From Rhodobacteraceae bacterium IMCC1335 (GTDB taxonomy: Bacteria; Pseudomonadota; Alphaproteobacteria; Rhodobacterales; Rhodobacteraceae): a DNA stretch of 64,000 bases. Position numbers and translations under genes: made by a program. The notes beneath the pieces were generated by a model. The model was given only the letters and a program-made list of their open reading frames with translations, did no database searches and was not told where the DNA came from. The stretch lies in NCBI GenBank assembly GCA_039640495.1, contig CP046864.1:2467001-2531000 (forward strand), given 5' to 3'. Positions 43,585-52,074 of this stretch are shown here, in pieces; position 1 is the stretch's first letter; every line of letters starts with the position of its first letter.

Positions 43585-44748
43585 ATGCCTGTAATCACCA
43601 ATATCTACGATCTTAAAAAAATCTATGCGCGCCGCGTGCCGCGCATGTTTTATGATTACACGGAGTCTGGCAGCTGGACAGAGCAAACGTTTAGTGAAAA
43701 TGTATCCGATTTTCAACAGCTTAAACTTCGTCAACGGGTTGCAGTTGATATGACAGGGCGCAGCACCGCCAGCACCATGGTGGGGCAGCAGGTTGCCATG
43801 CCGGTGGCTTTGGCCCCGGTTGGTTTGACCGGAATGCAATCTGCCGATGGCGAAATAAAAGCCGCACGGGCAGCCGAAAGCTTTGGCGTGCCCTACACCT
43901 TATCCACAATGTCCATCTGTTCAATCGAGGATGTCGCAGCCCATACTGAGGCGCCTTTTTGGATGCAACTTTACATGCTGAAGGACAATGATTTTAATGA
44001 TCGCTTGGTCGAGCGGGCACGCGCGGCAAACTGCTCTGCCTTGGTTCTGACGCTGGACTTACAGATCTTGGGCCAGCGTCACAAAGACATCCGCAACGGG
44101 CTGTCGGCCCCACCCAAATTGACACCCAAATCGATTGCCAATTTGGCCACAAAATGGGGCTGGGGCGTAGAAATGCTGGGCACAAAGCGGCGGTTTTTTG
44201 GCAATATTGTCGGCCATGCCAGAGGCGTCAGCGATCCAAGCAGCCTCTCCTCTTGGACAGCCGAACAATTTGATCCGGCGCTTGATTGGAACAAGGTGGC
44301 CCGTTTAAAGGATGTCTGGGGCGGCAAAGTCATTTTAAAAGGCATTTTAGATCAAGAAGATGCCAAGATGGCCCTGAAAGTTGGTGCGGATGCGATTATC
44401 GTCTCCAACCATGGCGGGCGGCAATTGGATGGCGCGCTAAGCTCGATCAAGGCGCTTCCGGGCATTGTTGAAGCGGTGGGCGATAAAATTGAAGTGCATA
44501 TGGATGGTGGCATCCGCTCTGGCCAAGATGTTCTGAAAGCCTTAGCGCTTGGGGCGAAAGGCACCTATATCGGGCGCTCGCATATTTATGGGCTTGGGGC
44601 AATGGGCCAAGAAGGCGTGCGCAAAAGCCTTGAGCTTATTCACAAAGAGCTCGATATTTCAATGGCGCTATGCGGCCATAAACGGGTTCAGGATCTAAAT
44701 CGCAACACCTTGTTGATCCCGAAAGGGTTTGCGGGGGATTGGGAATAG
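43585..44748 (+). CDS. lldD: L-lactate dehydrogenase-type FMN alpha-hydroxyacid dehydrogenase
   Basis: A 387-residue FMN enzyme that oxidises L-lactate or a related 2-hydroxyacid to the 2-oxoacid, feeding electrons to the respiratory chain. N-terminal tyrosine region: PRMFYDYTESGSWTEQT. APVGLTGMQSADGE, YTLSTMSICSIEDVA and MQLYMLKDNDF bind FMN. The catalytic histidine-arginine lies in IVSNHGGRQLDGA, followed by VHMDGGIRSGQDVLKALALGAKGTYIGRSHIYG. LldD-type length and motif order fit well. It is a single gene with no lactate permease beside it. Confidence 0.9.
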   Translation: MPVITNIYDLKKIYARRVPRMFYDYTESGSWTEQTFSENVSDFQQLKLRQRVAVDMTGRSTASTMVGQQVAMPVALAPVGLTGMQSADGEIKAARAAESFGVPYTLSTMSICSIEDVAAHTEAPFWMQLYMLKDNDFNDRLVERARAANCSALVLTLDLQILGQRHKDIRNGLSAPPKLTPKSIANLATKWGWGVEMLGTKRRFFGNIVGHARGVSDPSSLSSWTAEQFDPALDWNKVARLKDVWGGKVILKGILDQEDAKMALKVGADAIIVSNHGGRQLDGALSSIKALPGIVEAVGDKIEVHMDGGIRSGQDVLKALALGAKGTYIGRSHIYGLGAMGQEGVRKSLELIHKELDISMALCGHKRVQDLNRNTLLIPKGFAGDWE

Positions 44749-44901
44749 AACCGGCTTTTCCTCTTAGCGCCAACCCTCCGCTGGGGCGACTGCATAATTC
44801 TTTATTTTGGCCTTTTAAACCTTAAATAACTGGTTTATACGCGCGGCTTCATTGGGGTCACAGCCTTGGAGGGGCCCCTTGCATTTATTATGGAGAGAAT
44901 T

Positions 44902-45543
44902 ATGGCTGGAGAGATTCCAAATCTTGAAGTTTTGCCACGCACGGGGACAGGCAAGGGCGCCGCTCGTCAGGCGCGGCGCGATGGCATGGTGCCGGGTGTT
45001 GTCTATGGAGGCGGCGTTGATCCGCTACCCATTCAGATTCCATTCAACGTGTTGTTTAAGCGTCTGAAAGCGGGGCGTTTTTTATCAACGCTGTTTAACT
45101 TAAAAGTTGAAGGCCATGAGGATGTTCGGGTGATTTGCCGGGATGTACAGCGTGACGTTGTGAAAGATCTGCCAACCCATCTGGATCTGATGCGCTTACG
45201 CCGCAACTCAAAAATCAACCTATTCATCACCGTTGAGTTTCTAAATGAAGACGTTTGTCCGGGGATCAAGCGCGGCGGCTATTTGAACGTCGTGCGCCCT
45301 GAAGTTGAATTGGTGGTTACCGCGGGCGATATTCCCGAAAAGCTTACCGTCGACCTTGCGGAGGTTGCCGTCGGAGATGTGATTACGATTTCTGCAATCA
45401 GTCTTCCAGAGGGGGCGCGCCCCACGATTGATCGCGATTTTGTAATCGCCAATTTATCGGCACCGGGTGGTATTTCTGCATCAGAGGAAGAAGAAGCCGT
45501 AGCCGGAACAGGCGATGCACCCGCAGAAGACTCCGCGGAGTAA
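44902..45543 (+). CDS. rplY: 50S ribosomal protein L25/general stress protein Ctc
   Basis: A 213-residue two-domain L25 (TL5/Ctc type) that binds 5S rRNA. The N-terminal domain reads [30 protein letters not shown]. The C-terminal Ctc beta domain runs to [23 protein letters not shown]. An acidic tail ([20 protein letters not shown]) follows. The ATG at 44902 has GGAGAG upstream. It is followed by a strong terminator and then pth, the conserved rplY-pth neighbourhood. Confidence 0.95.
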   Translation: MAGEIPNLEVLPRTGTGKGAARQARRDGMVPGVVYGGGVDPLPIQIPFNVLFKRLKAGRFLSTLFNLKVEGHEDVRVICRDVQRDVVKDLPTHLDLMRLRRNSKINLFITVEFLNEDVCPGIKRGGYLNVVRPEVELVVTAGDIPEKLTVDLAEVAVGDVITISAISLPEGARPTIDRDFVIANLSAPGGISASEEEEAVAGTGDAPAEDSAE

Positions 45544-45581
45544 GGCAGCGGCGTTTTTCTCAGGCGGTCAGTAAAAATTTA

Positions 45582-45610
45582 AAAAGCAGAGCAACCGCTC
45601 TGCTTTTTTT
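45582..45610 (+). terminator. Rho-independent terminator after rplY
   Basis: An 8-bp stem AGCAGAGC/GCTCTGCT with loop AACC, followed by a run of T. It lies about 40 bp after the rplY stop and before pth, so pth depends on read-through or its own promoter. Confidence 0.88.
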
Positions 45611-45673
45611 ATGCGCTTTGCGTTTCGAACGGGCAGCGCTATTAACAGCATATCGCTGAGCAGGAGCGTTTAC

Positions 45674-46369
45674 ATGCAATTATTCGTCGGATTGGGGAAT
45701 CCTGGTTCAAAATACGCCCAGAACCGCCATAATATTGGATTTATGGCGCTTGATAAAATTGCCTCTGAAAATGGATTTTCACCTTGGAAAAAAAAATTTA
45801 GCGGCGTGATCAGCGAAGGCCGCTTGGGATCAGAAAAACTGGTTTTGTTAAAACCGGAAACCTTTATGAACCTATCCGGACAATCGGTCGGAGAGGCGAT
45901 GCGGTTTTTTAAGCTGACGCCCGATGAGATCATTGTGTTTCATGATGAATTGGATTTAGCACCGGGCAAATGCCGCCTGAAAACAGCAGGCGGCCATGCG
46001 GGGCATAATGGCTTGCGCTCAATCCACCAGCATATCGGGGCTGACTATCATCGCGTACGCTTGGGCATCGGGCATCCGGGGCATAAAGACCGCGTGGCCG
46101 GATATGTGCTTCATGATTTTGCCAAAGCCGATCATGCTTGGTTAGATGATTTACTCAGCGGTATTGGCGAGGGCGCTGTAAAATTAGCCGGTAAAGATCC
46201 GGCAGGCTTTATGAATAAAGTCGCGCTCAAAGCGCAGGCACAAAAATCCCAAAAACCAAAAGCGGCCCAGCCGCACAGGAACGAAGCCGCCCTTGAAAAA
46301 CCACAATCGCCAGATAAGGAAGATCCCGTAAGAAATCCGCTTCAAAGGTTGATCGATAAATTCAAATAA
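45674..46369 (+). CDS. pth: Peptidyl-tRNA hydrolase
   Basis: Pth recycles peptidyl-tRNA released from stalled ribosomes. The 231-residue protein has the Pth signature: FVGLGNPGSKYAQNRHNIGFMALD with the catalytic histidine, LLKPETFMNLSGQSVGE, HDELDLAPGKCRLKTAGGHAGHNGLRSI and RLGIGHPG. The C-terminus has a 40-residue basic and proline-containing extension, longer than in E. coli but common in Rhodobacterales. The ATG at 45674 has AGGAG upstream. Confidence 0.96.
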   Translation: MQLFVGLGNPGSKYAQNRHNIGFMALDKIASENGFSPWKKKFSGVISEGRLGSEKLVLLKPETFMNLSGQSVGEAMRFFKLTPDEIIVFHDELDLAPGKCRLKTAGGHAGHNGLRSIHQHIGADYHRVRLGIGHPGHKDRVAGYVLHDFAKADHAWLDDLLSGIGEGAVKLAGKDPAGFMNKVALKAQAQKSQKPKAAQPHRNEAALEKPQSPDKEDPVRNPLQRLIDKFK

Positions 46370-46374
46370 CGATT

Positions 46375-47417
46375 TCCAATCACTTTCACCAGCAAGCCGA
46401 AGCCTGCAGCGCTTTAGGCTCATGCTTTATGCGCAGACTGTTGCATCTGCTTGCCGATGGCGATTTATACCGCGTTACACTTATCAACCGGCTAAACAGC
46501 TGGTCTGGCGATCCTGCACCTGATAAATACAACTGCTCAGACTGGCTGCAGGGCTGCATGCGTTGCTCCTGAGCGGCCAGAACCCAGCGCTTAAGGCGTG
46601 TTATTAGCCCCCCCCACAAACCGTGCCGCTGGTAAACCTGCGCAAGGCGGTTCAAGCGGCGCTGCGCGATCACGCAACGCATATCTTGCAATGGCTAAAC
46701 TATATCCCGCGAACCAATGAAATCGGGCGCAGCGCGGAGTTGATTGCCACCGCGTTGATGTTAGAACGCCGTTTCAACCAGCCGCTGATTGTGTCAGAGC
46801 TGGGGGCAAGCGCCGGTTTAAACCTCTTATTTGACCGGTTTGCGCTATCCTCTCATGGGTTCACATATCAGCCCCATAAGGCCACGCTGACGCTCACGCC
46901 CGATTGGCGCAGCCCAGCGCCCCCACCGAGCAGATTTCAAATCGCCGGGCGCTCCGGCGTTGATCTGTCGCCGATAAACCCTCGGAGCTCTGAAGGATTT
47001 TTGAGGCTTTGTGCCTATACTTGGCCGGACCAAACCGAACGCCTGCAGCAACTGGCGCGTATATGCCCCAGGCAACGCGTTGCCATTGCGCAAGGTGATG
47101 CAGCTGATTGGCTTCGCCTCCGCCTTGCATCAGGATATCCTAAGCATCTCCATTTGCTCTTCAACACAGTCGCGTGGCACTATTTTTCTCTCCAAACGCA
47201 ACAAAACTGCATGCAAGCGCCAGAAACAGCGGGACAACAGGCAAGTAGCGCAACCCCTCTGGCACATTTTGCAATGGAAGCTGATGACCAAGGCCTAGGG
47301 GCGGCTTTGCGCTTAACGTTATGGCCGGACGAGCAAGTAATTGAACTGGGTCGAGCAGATTTTCACGGGCGCTGGATCGCATGGGCCGGAAATCGGCCGT
47401 TTAAGGGCTTGTCTTAA
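46375..47417 (+). pseudogene. DUF2332 protein, disrupted by a frameshift and an in-frame stop
   Basis: The first part reads HFHQQAEACSALGSCFMRRLLHLLADGDLYRVTLINRLNSWSGDPAP. After DWLQ (about 46548) the frame shifts and continues GLHALLLSGQNPALKACY, then hits a TAG near 46600 beside a C8 run. The same frame resumes PPPQTVPLVNLRKAVQAALRDHATHILQW up to a normal DUF2332 C-terminus (ELGASAGLNLLFDRFAL, TDxRGDL-like IAQGDAADWL, WHYFSLQTQ, RWIAWAGNRPF). Intact members have about 330-350 residues. The two lesions indicate an inactive gene unless they are sequence errors. A start codon is not evident. The function of the family is unknown. Confidence 0.8.
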
Positions 47418-47454
47418 GCGTGCTGATCGCTAGGTTTTCCAGAAATAGGAGCCT

Positions 47455-47829
47455 ATGATCATGCAAAAAGATCCAGAAATTAATGTCCTTGGCGCTGCGC
47501 TGGCCGCCTGTTCACAGGATCCGGTCACCGGTTTTTTTCGCGACGGGCATTGCAACACCTGCGAAGCCGATCAAGGTAGCCACACCGTCTGCGCGGTGAT
47601 GACGGCCGAGTTCTTGGCCTATTCAAAATATTTTGGCAATGATCTTAGCACGCCGCGGCCGGAATATGGCTTTGTAGGCCTAAAACCCGGCGACCATTGG
47701 TGCCTTTGCGCAGGCCGGTTTTTGCAGGCCCATGAAGAAGGTTGCGCGCCAAAGGTTAATCTTTCTGCCACGCATGCGCGCGCCTTAGAAATCGTTTCAC
47801 TCGAGATTTTACAAGCTAATCAACTCTAA
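47455..47829 (+). CDS. DUF2237 family protein
   Basis: A 124-residue cytoplasmic protein. It matches DUF2237 closely: NVLGAALAACSQDPVTGFFRDGHCNTC, GSHTVCAVMTAEFLAYSKYFGNDLSTPRPEYGFVGLKPGDHWCLCAGRFLQAHEEGCAPKV. The conserved cysteines (C-x2-C and WCLCAGRW-like) suggest a metal or redox site, but no activity is known. It follows the DUF2332 pseudogene by 37 bp. An ATG two codons later is an alternative start. Confidence 0.88.
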   Translation: MIMQKDPEINVLGAALAACSQDPVTGFFRDGHCNTCEADQGSHTVCAVMTAEFLAYSKYFGNDLSTPRPEYGFVGLKPGDHWCLCAGRFLQAHEEGCAPKVNLSATHARALEIVSLEILQANQL

Positions 47830-47853
47830 TCCTATGAAACCTTCAGTGACAGG

Positions 47854-49191
47854 CTAAAGCGCAGCGTAAATCTGCGCAATCGCTTCCACAGCCTGCTCGG
47901 GTGGAAGTTCTTGGCTTTCTCCAGTTTTGCGCGCGGTCAGCTCTACCACTCCATTTTTCAAACCACGCGGCCCAACCGTGATCCGCCAAGGCAGGCCAAT
48001 CAAGTCCATGGTGGCAAATTTGCCGCCTGCCCGCTCTTGCCGATCATCGTAAAGCGGTTCAAGCCCCAAAGCGGTGAGGCTGGCATAAAGCGCTTCGCAA
48101 GCTGCATCTGTTGCCGCATCTCCCTGCTTCAAATTCACAATTCCACAGTGATAAGGCGTGACGGCTTCCGGCCAAATGATTCCATTCTCATCATGGCTGG
48201 CCTCGATAATCGCACCAATCAAACGCGACACGCCGATCCCATGACTGCCCATATGGACCGGCACGCGGGCGCCTTGATCATTCACCACATTGGCGCCCAT
48301 CGCTTCAGAATATTTTGTTCCAAAATAAAAAATCTGCCCGACTTCTATACCGCGACTGCTGCGTCGGCGCTCTTCGGGCAAAGCGTCAAAGAGGCTGGCA
48401 TCATGGGTTTCATCGGTGCGCGCATAGGGGGTAGTCCATTCCTGTACGATTCCGGCACATTCCTCCCAGTCATCATAATTCACCGCGCGATTGCCCAAAT
48501 TCAAGTCTAGGATCTGGCTGTCATAAAACACTTCAGACTCGCCCGTATCCGCCAGTACCAAAAATTCATGCGTGTCATCGCCTCCTATCGGGCCGCTATC
48601 GGCGCGCATCGGAATTGCCTTCAGCCCCATCCGCTCATAGGTGCGCAGGTAACTGACCATATGGCGGTTATAGGCATGCATGGCGCTGGGCTTATCGATG
48701 TCAAAATTATAGCCATCTTTCATGAAAAATTCACGCCCCCGCATCACACCAAACCGGGGCCGGATTTCGTCGCGGAACTTCCATTGAATATGATATAGCG
48801 TCATCGGCAGGTCTTTATAACTGCCCACATGGCTGCGAAAAATATCCGTAATCAGCTCTTCATTGGTTGGCCCATAAAGCATGTCACGCCCATGGCGATC
48901 CTGAATGCGCAACATTTCTTGCCCGTAATCATCAAAGCGGCCGCTTTCGCGCCACAGATCCGCAGATTGCAGCGTCGGCATGAGCATTGGAATATGGCCG
49001 GCGCGCACTTGCTCTTCATGCACAATATCTTCCAATTTGCGCAACACTTTGAACCCGAGCGGCAACCATGAATAAATGCCGGCGCTCGATTGCTTGATCA
49101 TGCCGGCCCGTAACATTAAACGATGGCTCACGATTTGTGCATCGGCAGGGTTTTCTTTCAAAACGGGGATAAAATAGCGGGACAGGCGCAT
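47854..49191 (-). CDS. proS: Proline--tRNA ligase, alphaproteobacterial short form
   Basis: A 445-residue class II aminoacyl-tRNA synthetase. It begins [46 protein letters not shown], with motif 1 in the first 70 residues. Motif 2 is [23 protein letters not shown]. Motif 3 is [16 protein letters not shown], and the C-terminal anticodon-binding domain ends [17 protein letters not shown]. It lacks the large editing (INS) insertion of E. coli ProRS, as usual in alphaproteobacteria. AAAGGACC precedes the ATG at 49191; the frame extends 31 codons further without family match. Confidence 0.96.
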   Translation of the reverse strand: MRLSRYFIPVLKENPADAQIVSHRLMLRAGMIKQSSAGIYSWLPLGFKVLRKLEDIVHEEQVRAGHIPMLMPTLQSADLWRESGRFDDYGQEMLRIQDRHGRDMLYGPTNEELITDIFRSHVGSYKDLPMTLYHIQWKFRDEIRPRFGVMRGREFFMKDGYNFDIDKPSAMHAYNRHMVSYLRTYERMGLKAIPMRADSGPIGGDDTHEFLVLADTGESEVFYDSQILDLNLGNRAVNYDDWEECAGIVQEWTTPYARTDETHDASLFDALPEERRRSSRGIEVGQIFYFGTKYSEAMGANVVNDQGARVPVHMGSHGIGVSRLIGAIIEASHDENGIIWPEAVTPYHCGIVNLKQGDAATDAACEALYASLTALGLEPLYDDRQERAGGKFATMDLIGLPWRITVGPRGLKNGVVELTARKTGESQELPPEQAVEAIAQIYAAL

Positions 49192-49451
49192 CAAAGGTCC
49201 TTTGCAATAAAAACAGTCGCGCGCTCTGTTTAAGAAGAAAACATCCGCTCCACAAGCCTTGCTCTGTCTGCCGGCGGCGTGCACGCCGTAGGCGCCAGCA
49301 AGTTCAGACCTGTTGCAAGCATGTACAACAGTGAAGGCCGATCAATCGTTTGAATCAACGGCCGCCCTGTTGAAGATGTGTGAACCGATAGTTTCCGTTT
49401 GGAGCAAGGGGCGGATCAGTGTATTAATCGGTTGAATGTAAAGGAACGCAA

Positions 49452-49883
49452 GTGATCTTTTTCCCCAAAAAGCCTTTTTATATCGCGCTGCTGCTGTCTT
49501 GCTTTCTGCCTATGCAGGCTGCTTTTGCTAATTCCCAGCACAGGACGGTTCTAACAATCTGCGAAACAGCGCTTCAAACCAATGATCAGGGGACCATTCG
49601 ATCTATGGCACTTCAGATCAAAAATTGGCGAAGTTTGCGGGATGATACCCTGATAAAGCGCGCGCAAACTTGCCTTCAAACGGGCCTTGATACCGGGTAT
49701 TTTTATTCCAAACCAACCGAAAGGTTCGAAATCAGACAGGCAGCAGCGGCGAAAGAAAACCTCATCGAGGATATCGAAAAGCTGCATGAAGATCTACTTG
49801 GCTTATGCCTTGCTTTGGCCAAGCAAACGCCCAAAGCCGCCTTGGAGCATCCGATCTGCACAGCCCTGTGGAGCGCAAATTGA
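49452..49883 (+). CDS. Exported hypothetical protein
   Basis: A 143-residue protein with a GTG start preceded by AAGGA. The signal peptide (FFPKKPFYIALLLSCFLPMQAAFA, cleavage near 26) is followed by a helical region with four cysteines (TICETALQ, AQTCLQTG, LLGLCLALAK, HPICTALW), possibly two disulfides. No family is recognised. The same frame stays open for 38 codons after the TGA, which I note separately. The 260 bp back to proS contain no other gene. Confidence 0.6.
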   Translation: MIFFPKKPFYIALLLSCFLPMQAAFANSQHRTVLTICETALQTNDQGTIRSMALQIKNWRSLRDDTLIKRAQTCLQTGLDTGYFYSKPTERFEIRQAAAAKENLIEDIEKLHEDLLGLCLALAKQTPKAALEHPICTALWSAN

Positions 49884-50007
49884 CGGATCAAGGCTGCCAT
49901 TCTAGACAGTTGGTATCTCTGGCAGGCCGCTGCTTGGGCCGCCCTCATGGGCTATGGCATACCTTGGGGAATCCGCCGGTCTTTCGGCGTTTTTGATTAG
50001 GTGTTGA

Positions 50008-50126
50008 GAATAGGGGGTGAGATTATCACTCGAGGCATAGATATGTGCTCACCGAAACCTCAAGCTCTGGCGGGAAAACCCCACATATAAATAAGTTGGT
50101 GCTAAAATAAATTACACCCCCTATTC
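50008..50126. repeat. 119-bp interval bounded by 12-bp perfect inverted repeats (MITE-like)
   Basis: GAATAGGGGGTG at 50008-50019 is the exact reverse complement of CACCCCCTATTC at 50115-50126. The inside is non-coding. The size and terminal repeats resemble a miniature inverted-repeat transposable element. No clear target duplication is visible. It lies in the otherwise empty 49884-50369 interval before rpsF, which also has a short hairpin plus T run (CGCCG...CGGCG-TTTTT, near 49970-49995) that could terminate the upstream gene. Confidence 0.5.
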
Positions 50127-50369
50127 AAATAACAAGTTAATCGGCCTTTAAGGCAAGACTTTGTCATTATAGCGGAAACTTAAAGGCTTATAGGGCAAAT
50201 TGTCTAAATTCTTGGCCATTTTACACTTCAAAGCCTTGCACCGCTCTGGTTTTCCTGTAGAAGGCAGGTCTGTTTTCGCACTTACTTTTATCGCACAGTC
50301 CCTCGTGGGTGGACGCGAAAACCTCATAGACGCCCTTTGAAACGTGCCCAAAAGAGAACTGGAGAGCGC

Positions 50370-50735
50370 ATGCCCCTATATGAGCATGTCTTTATTTCGC
50401 GTCAGGATTTATCCAGCGCGCAGGCCGAAGGCCTGGTTGAACATTTCACAACAATCCTTGCAGATAACGGTGGAAACGTCGTTGAAAGCGAATATTGGGG
50501 TGTTAAAACGATGGCCTATAAGATCAATAAAAATCGCAAAGGCCATTATGCGATGCTAAAATCGGACTCACCTGCGCCTGCGGTGCAAGAGATGGAACGA
50601 CTGATGCGTCTTCATGAAGACGTGATGCGGATTTTAACGATCAAAGTTGAAGAGCACGCCGAAGGACCATCTGCACAGATGCAACGCCGCGATGATCGTG
50701 GTGACCGCGGTGAACGTCGCGAACGTCGCGATTAA
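50370..50735 (+). CDS. rpsF: 30S ribosomal protein S6
   Basis: A 121-residue S6. MPLYEHVFISRQDLSSAQAEGLVEHFTTIL starts at the ATG at 50370. The family core is EYWGVKTMAYKINKNRKGHYAMLKSDSPAPAVQEMERLMRLHEDVMRILTIKV, ending in an arginine/aspartate repeat tail (RRDDRGDRGERRERRD). It begins the conserved rpsF-rpsR-rplI operon. Confidence 0.97.
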   Translation: MPLYEHVFISRQDLSSAQAEGLVEHFTTILADNGGNVVESEYWGVKTMAYKINKNRKGHYAMLKSDSPAPAVQEMERLMRLHEDVMRILTIKVEEHAEGPSAQMQRRDDRGDRGERRERRD

Positions 50736-50759
50736 GTTTGTAGAAAAGGACGATAGATC

Positions 50760-50987
50760 ATGGCAACCAAACCTTTTTTCCGCCGCCGCAAAGTCTGCCC
50801 TTTTTCTGGCGATAAAGCTCCGGCGATCGATTACAAAGACACAAAACTACTGCAACGCTATATCTCAGAGCGTGGCAAGATTGTTCCGTCACGGATCACC
50901 GCTGTATCAGCCAAAAAGCAACGAGAGCTTGCCCGCGCAATCAAACGCGCACGGTTTCTTGCTCTTTTGCCATATGCTGTGAAATAG
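50760..50987 (+). CDS. rpsR: 30S ribosomal protein S18
   Basis: A 75-residue S18. [67 protein letters not shown] is the full family signature. AAAGGA lies upstream of the ATG, 24 bp after rpsF. S18 binds S6 on the 30S platform. Confidence 0.98.
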   Translation: MATKPFFRRRKVCPFSGDKAPAIDYKDTKLLQRYISERGKIVPSRITAVSAKKQRELARAIKRARFLALLPYAVK

Positions 50988-50999
50988 GGAGATCTGATC

Positions 51000-51629
51000 A
51001 TGCAAGTAATCCTTATGGAACGCGTGGCCAAATTGGGCCAAATGGGCGATGTGGTTGACGTAAAGCCAGGCTATGCGCGCAACTTCTTATTGCCGCAAGG
51101 CAAAGCCCGCAGCGCGTCAAAAGAAAATATCGCAAATTTCGAAGCGCAAAAGGCACAGTTAGAAGCGCGCAATTTGGAAACCAAGAAAGAAGCGGAAGAT
51201 CTGGCTGCGCGCCTGGATGGACAACAATTCGTTGTGCTTAGATCTGCCTCTGACGCGGGGGCTCTCTATGGTTCTGTGACGCCGCGCGATGCGATGGATG
51301 TCGCAACCGCCGGCGGCTTCAGTGTCGATCGCAAACAGATCGCTTTGGTCCGTCCGATCAAAGAGCTGGGCCTGCATGAGATGCTCGTGCGTCTTCATCC
51401 AGAAGTTTCTGCTACGATCGTTTTGAACGTGGCGCGCTCAGTCGAAGAAGCCGAACTGCAAGCCTCGGGCAAATCGATTCAAGAATTGGCCGCAGAAGAA
51501 GAAGCTGCTGCCGAATTTGAAATTGCAGAGCTGTTTGACGATATCGGCGGTGCCGCCGCAGACGATGAGTTTGACAGCGCGGCCCCGGCCGCTCCCGCTG
51601 CAGAAGAAGACAGCAATCAAGACGGCTAA
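51000..51629 (+). CDS. rplI: 50S ribosomal protein L9
   Basis: A 209-residue L9. The N-terminal domain [36 protein letters not shown] is canonical, followed by the long connecting helix and the C-terminal domain ([46 protein letters not shown]). A 55-residue acidic and alanine-rich tail follows, typical of Rhodobacterales. It is the last gene of the operon, 12 bp after rpsR. Confidence 0.97.
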   Translation: MQVILMERVAKLGQMGDVVDVKPGYARNFLLPQGKARSASKENIANFEAQKAQLEARNLETKKEAEDLAARLDGQQFVVLRSASDAGALYGSVTPRDAMDVATAGGFSVDRKQIALVRPIKELGLHEMLVRLHPEVSATIVLNVARSVEEAELQASGKSIQELAAEEEAAAEFEIAELFDDIGGAAADDEFDSAAPAAPAAEEDSNQDG

Positions 51630-51660
51630 CACGCCTCAACGATATGCAACCCGATAAGAG

Positions 51661-51694
51661 GGCGCCCCGCATAGATGTCGGGGCGCCTTTTTTT
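51661..51694 (+). terminator. Rho-independent terminator after the rpsF-rpsR-rplI operon
   Basis: A perfect 9-bp stem GGCGCCCCG/CGGGGCGCC (51661-51669/51679-51687) with a 9-nt loop, followed by seven T residues. It lies 31 bp after the rplI stop. Confidence 0.93.
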
Positions 51695-51916
51695 ACCAGA
51701 TGCCTAGAATTGCTGAGGAGGGGTGCAAACCCCTCAGTCAAAAGCAAAAAAGATCATACGCCCCAAAAAACAGAACACCTTTTTCGAAAGTTTCAAAAAT
51801 TACTTCGTCTTTGATAATTTTCGAAAAGAATTGGCCAGCTTTTTATTTGTTTGCGTATTGACCTTCCTTAGACGCCTGCTTAGTTTAAGGAAAATTCAGA
51901 GAATGAGGCTGGAGCA

Positions 51917-51949
51917 ATGAAAATTTTGATTTCTGTGGTGGTGCGATAG
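51917..51949 (+). CDS. ilv leader peptide (MKILISVVVR)
   Basis: A ten-codon frame preceded by GGAG reads Met-Lys-Ile-Leu-Ile-Ser-Val-Val-Val-Arg-stop. Six of its ten residues are branched-chain amino acids, the products of the pathway downstream. It sits 126 bp before ilvB, ahead of a terminator hairpin. Ribosome stalling at the Ile/Leu/Val codons when charged tRNA is scarce would control transcription into ilvBH. The downstream segment 51940-51946 (GGTGCGA, overlapping the Val codons) pairs with 51985-51991 (TCGCACC), which overlaps the terminator stem. Confidence 0.82.
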   Translation: MKILISVVVR

Positions 51950-51989
51950 AGCGAGGCGTAAAGATCCTTTTGATCATTCGTCCGTCGCA

Positions 51990-52014
51990 CCCCGAATAAT
52001 CGGGGTTTTTTTTT
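51990..52014 (+). terminator. Attenuator terminator before ilvB
   Basis: Stem CCCCGA/TCGGGG with loop ATAA and nine T residues. Its first bases are shared with the alternative pairing 51940-51946/51985-51991, so formation depends on what upstream RNA is covered by the ribosome. A further small hairpin, GATC-CTTTT-GATC, lies at about 51963-51975. Confidence 0.85.
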
Positions 52015-52074
52015 GAATTCAGAATATTAGGAAGGCTGCTGCATTGCAGCGATAAGGTTAAACTGGAGATGAAT

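Noticed and set aside
50647..50982. 111-codon plus-strand frame spanning rpsF end and rpsR
   Set aside because: It overlaps two certain ribosomal protein genes in another frame and has no family character.
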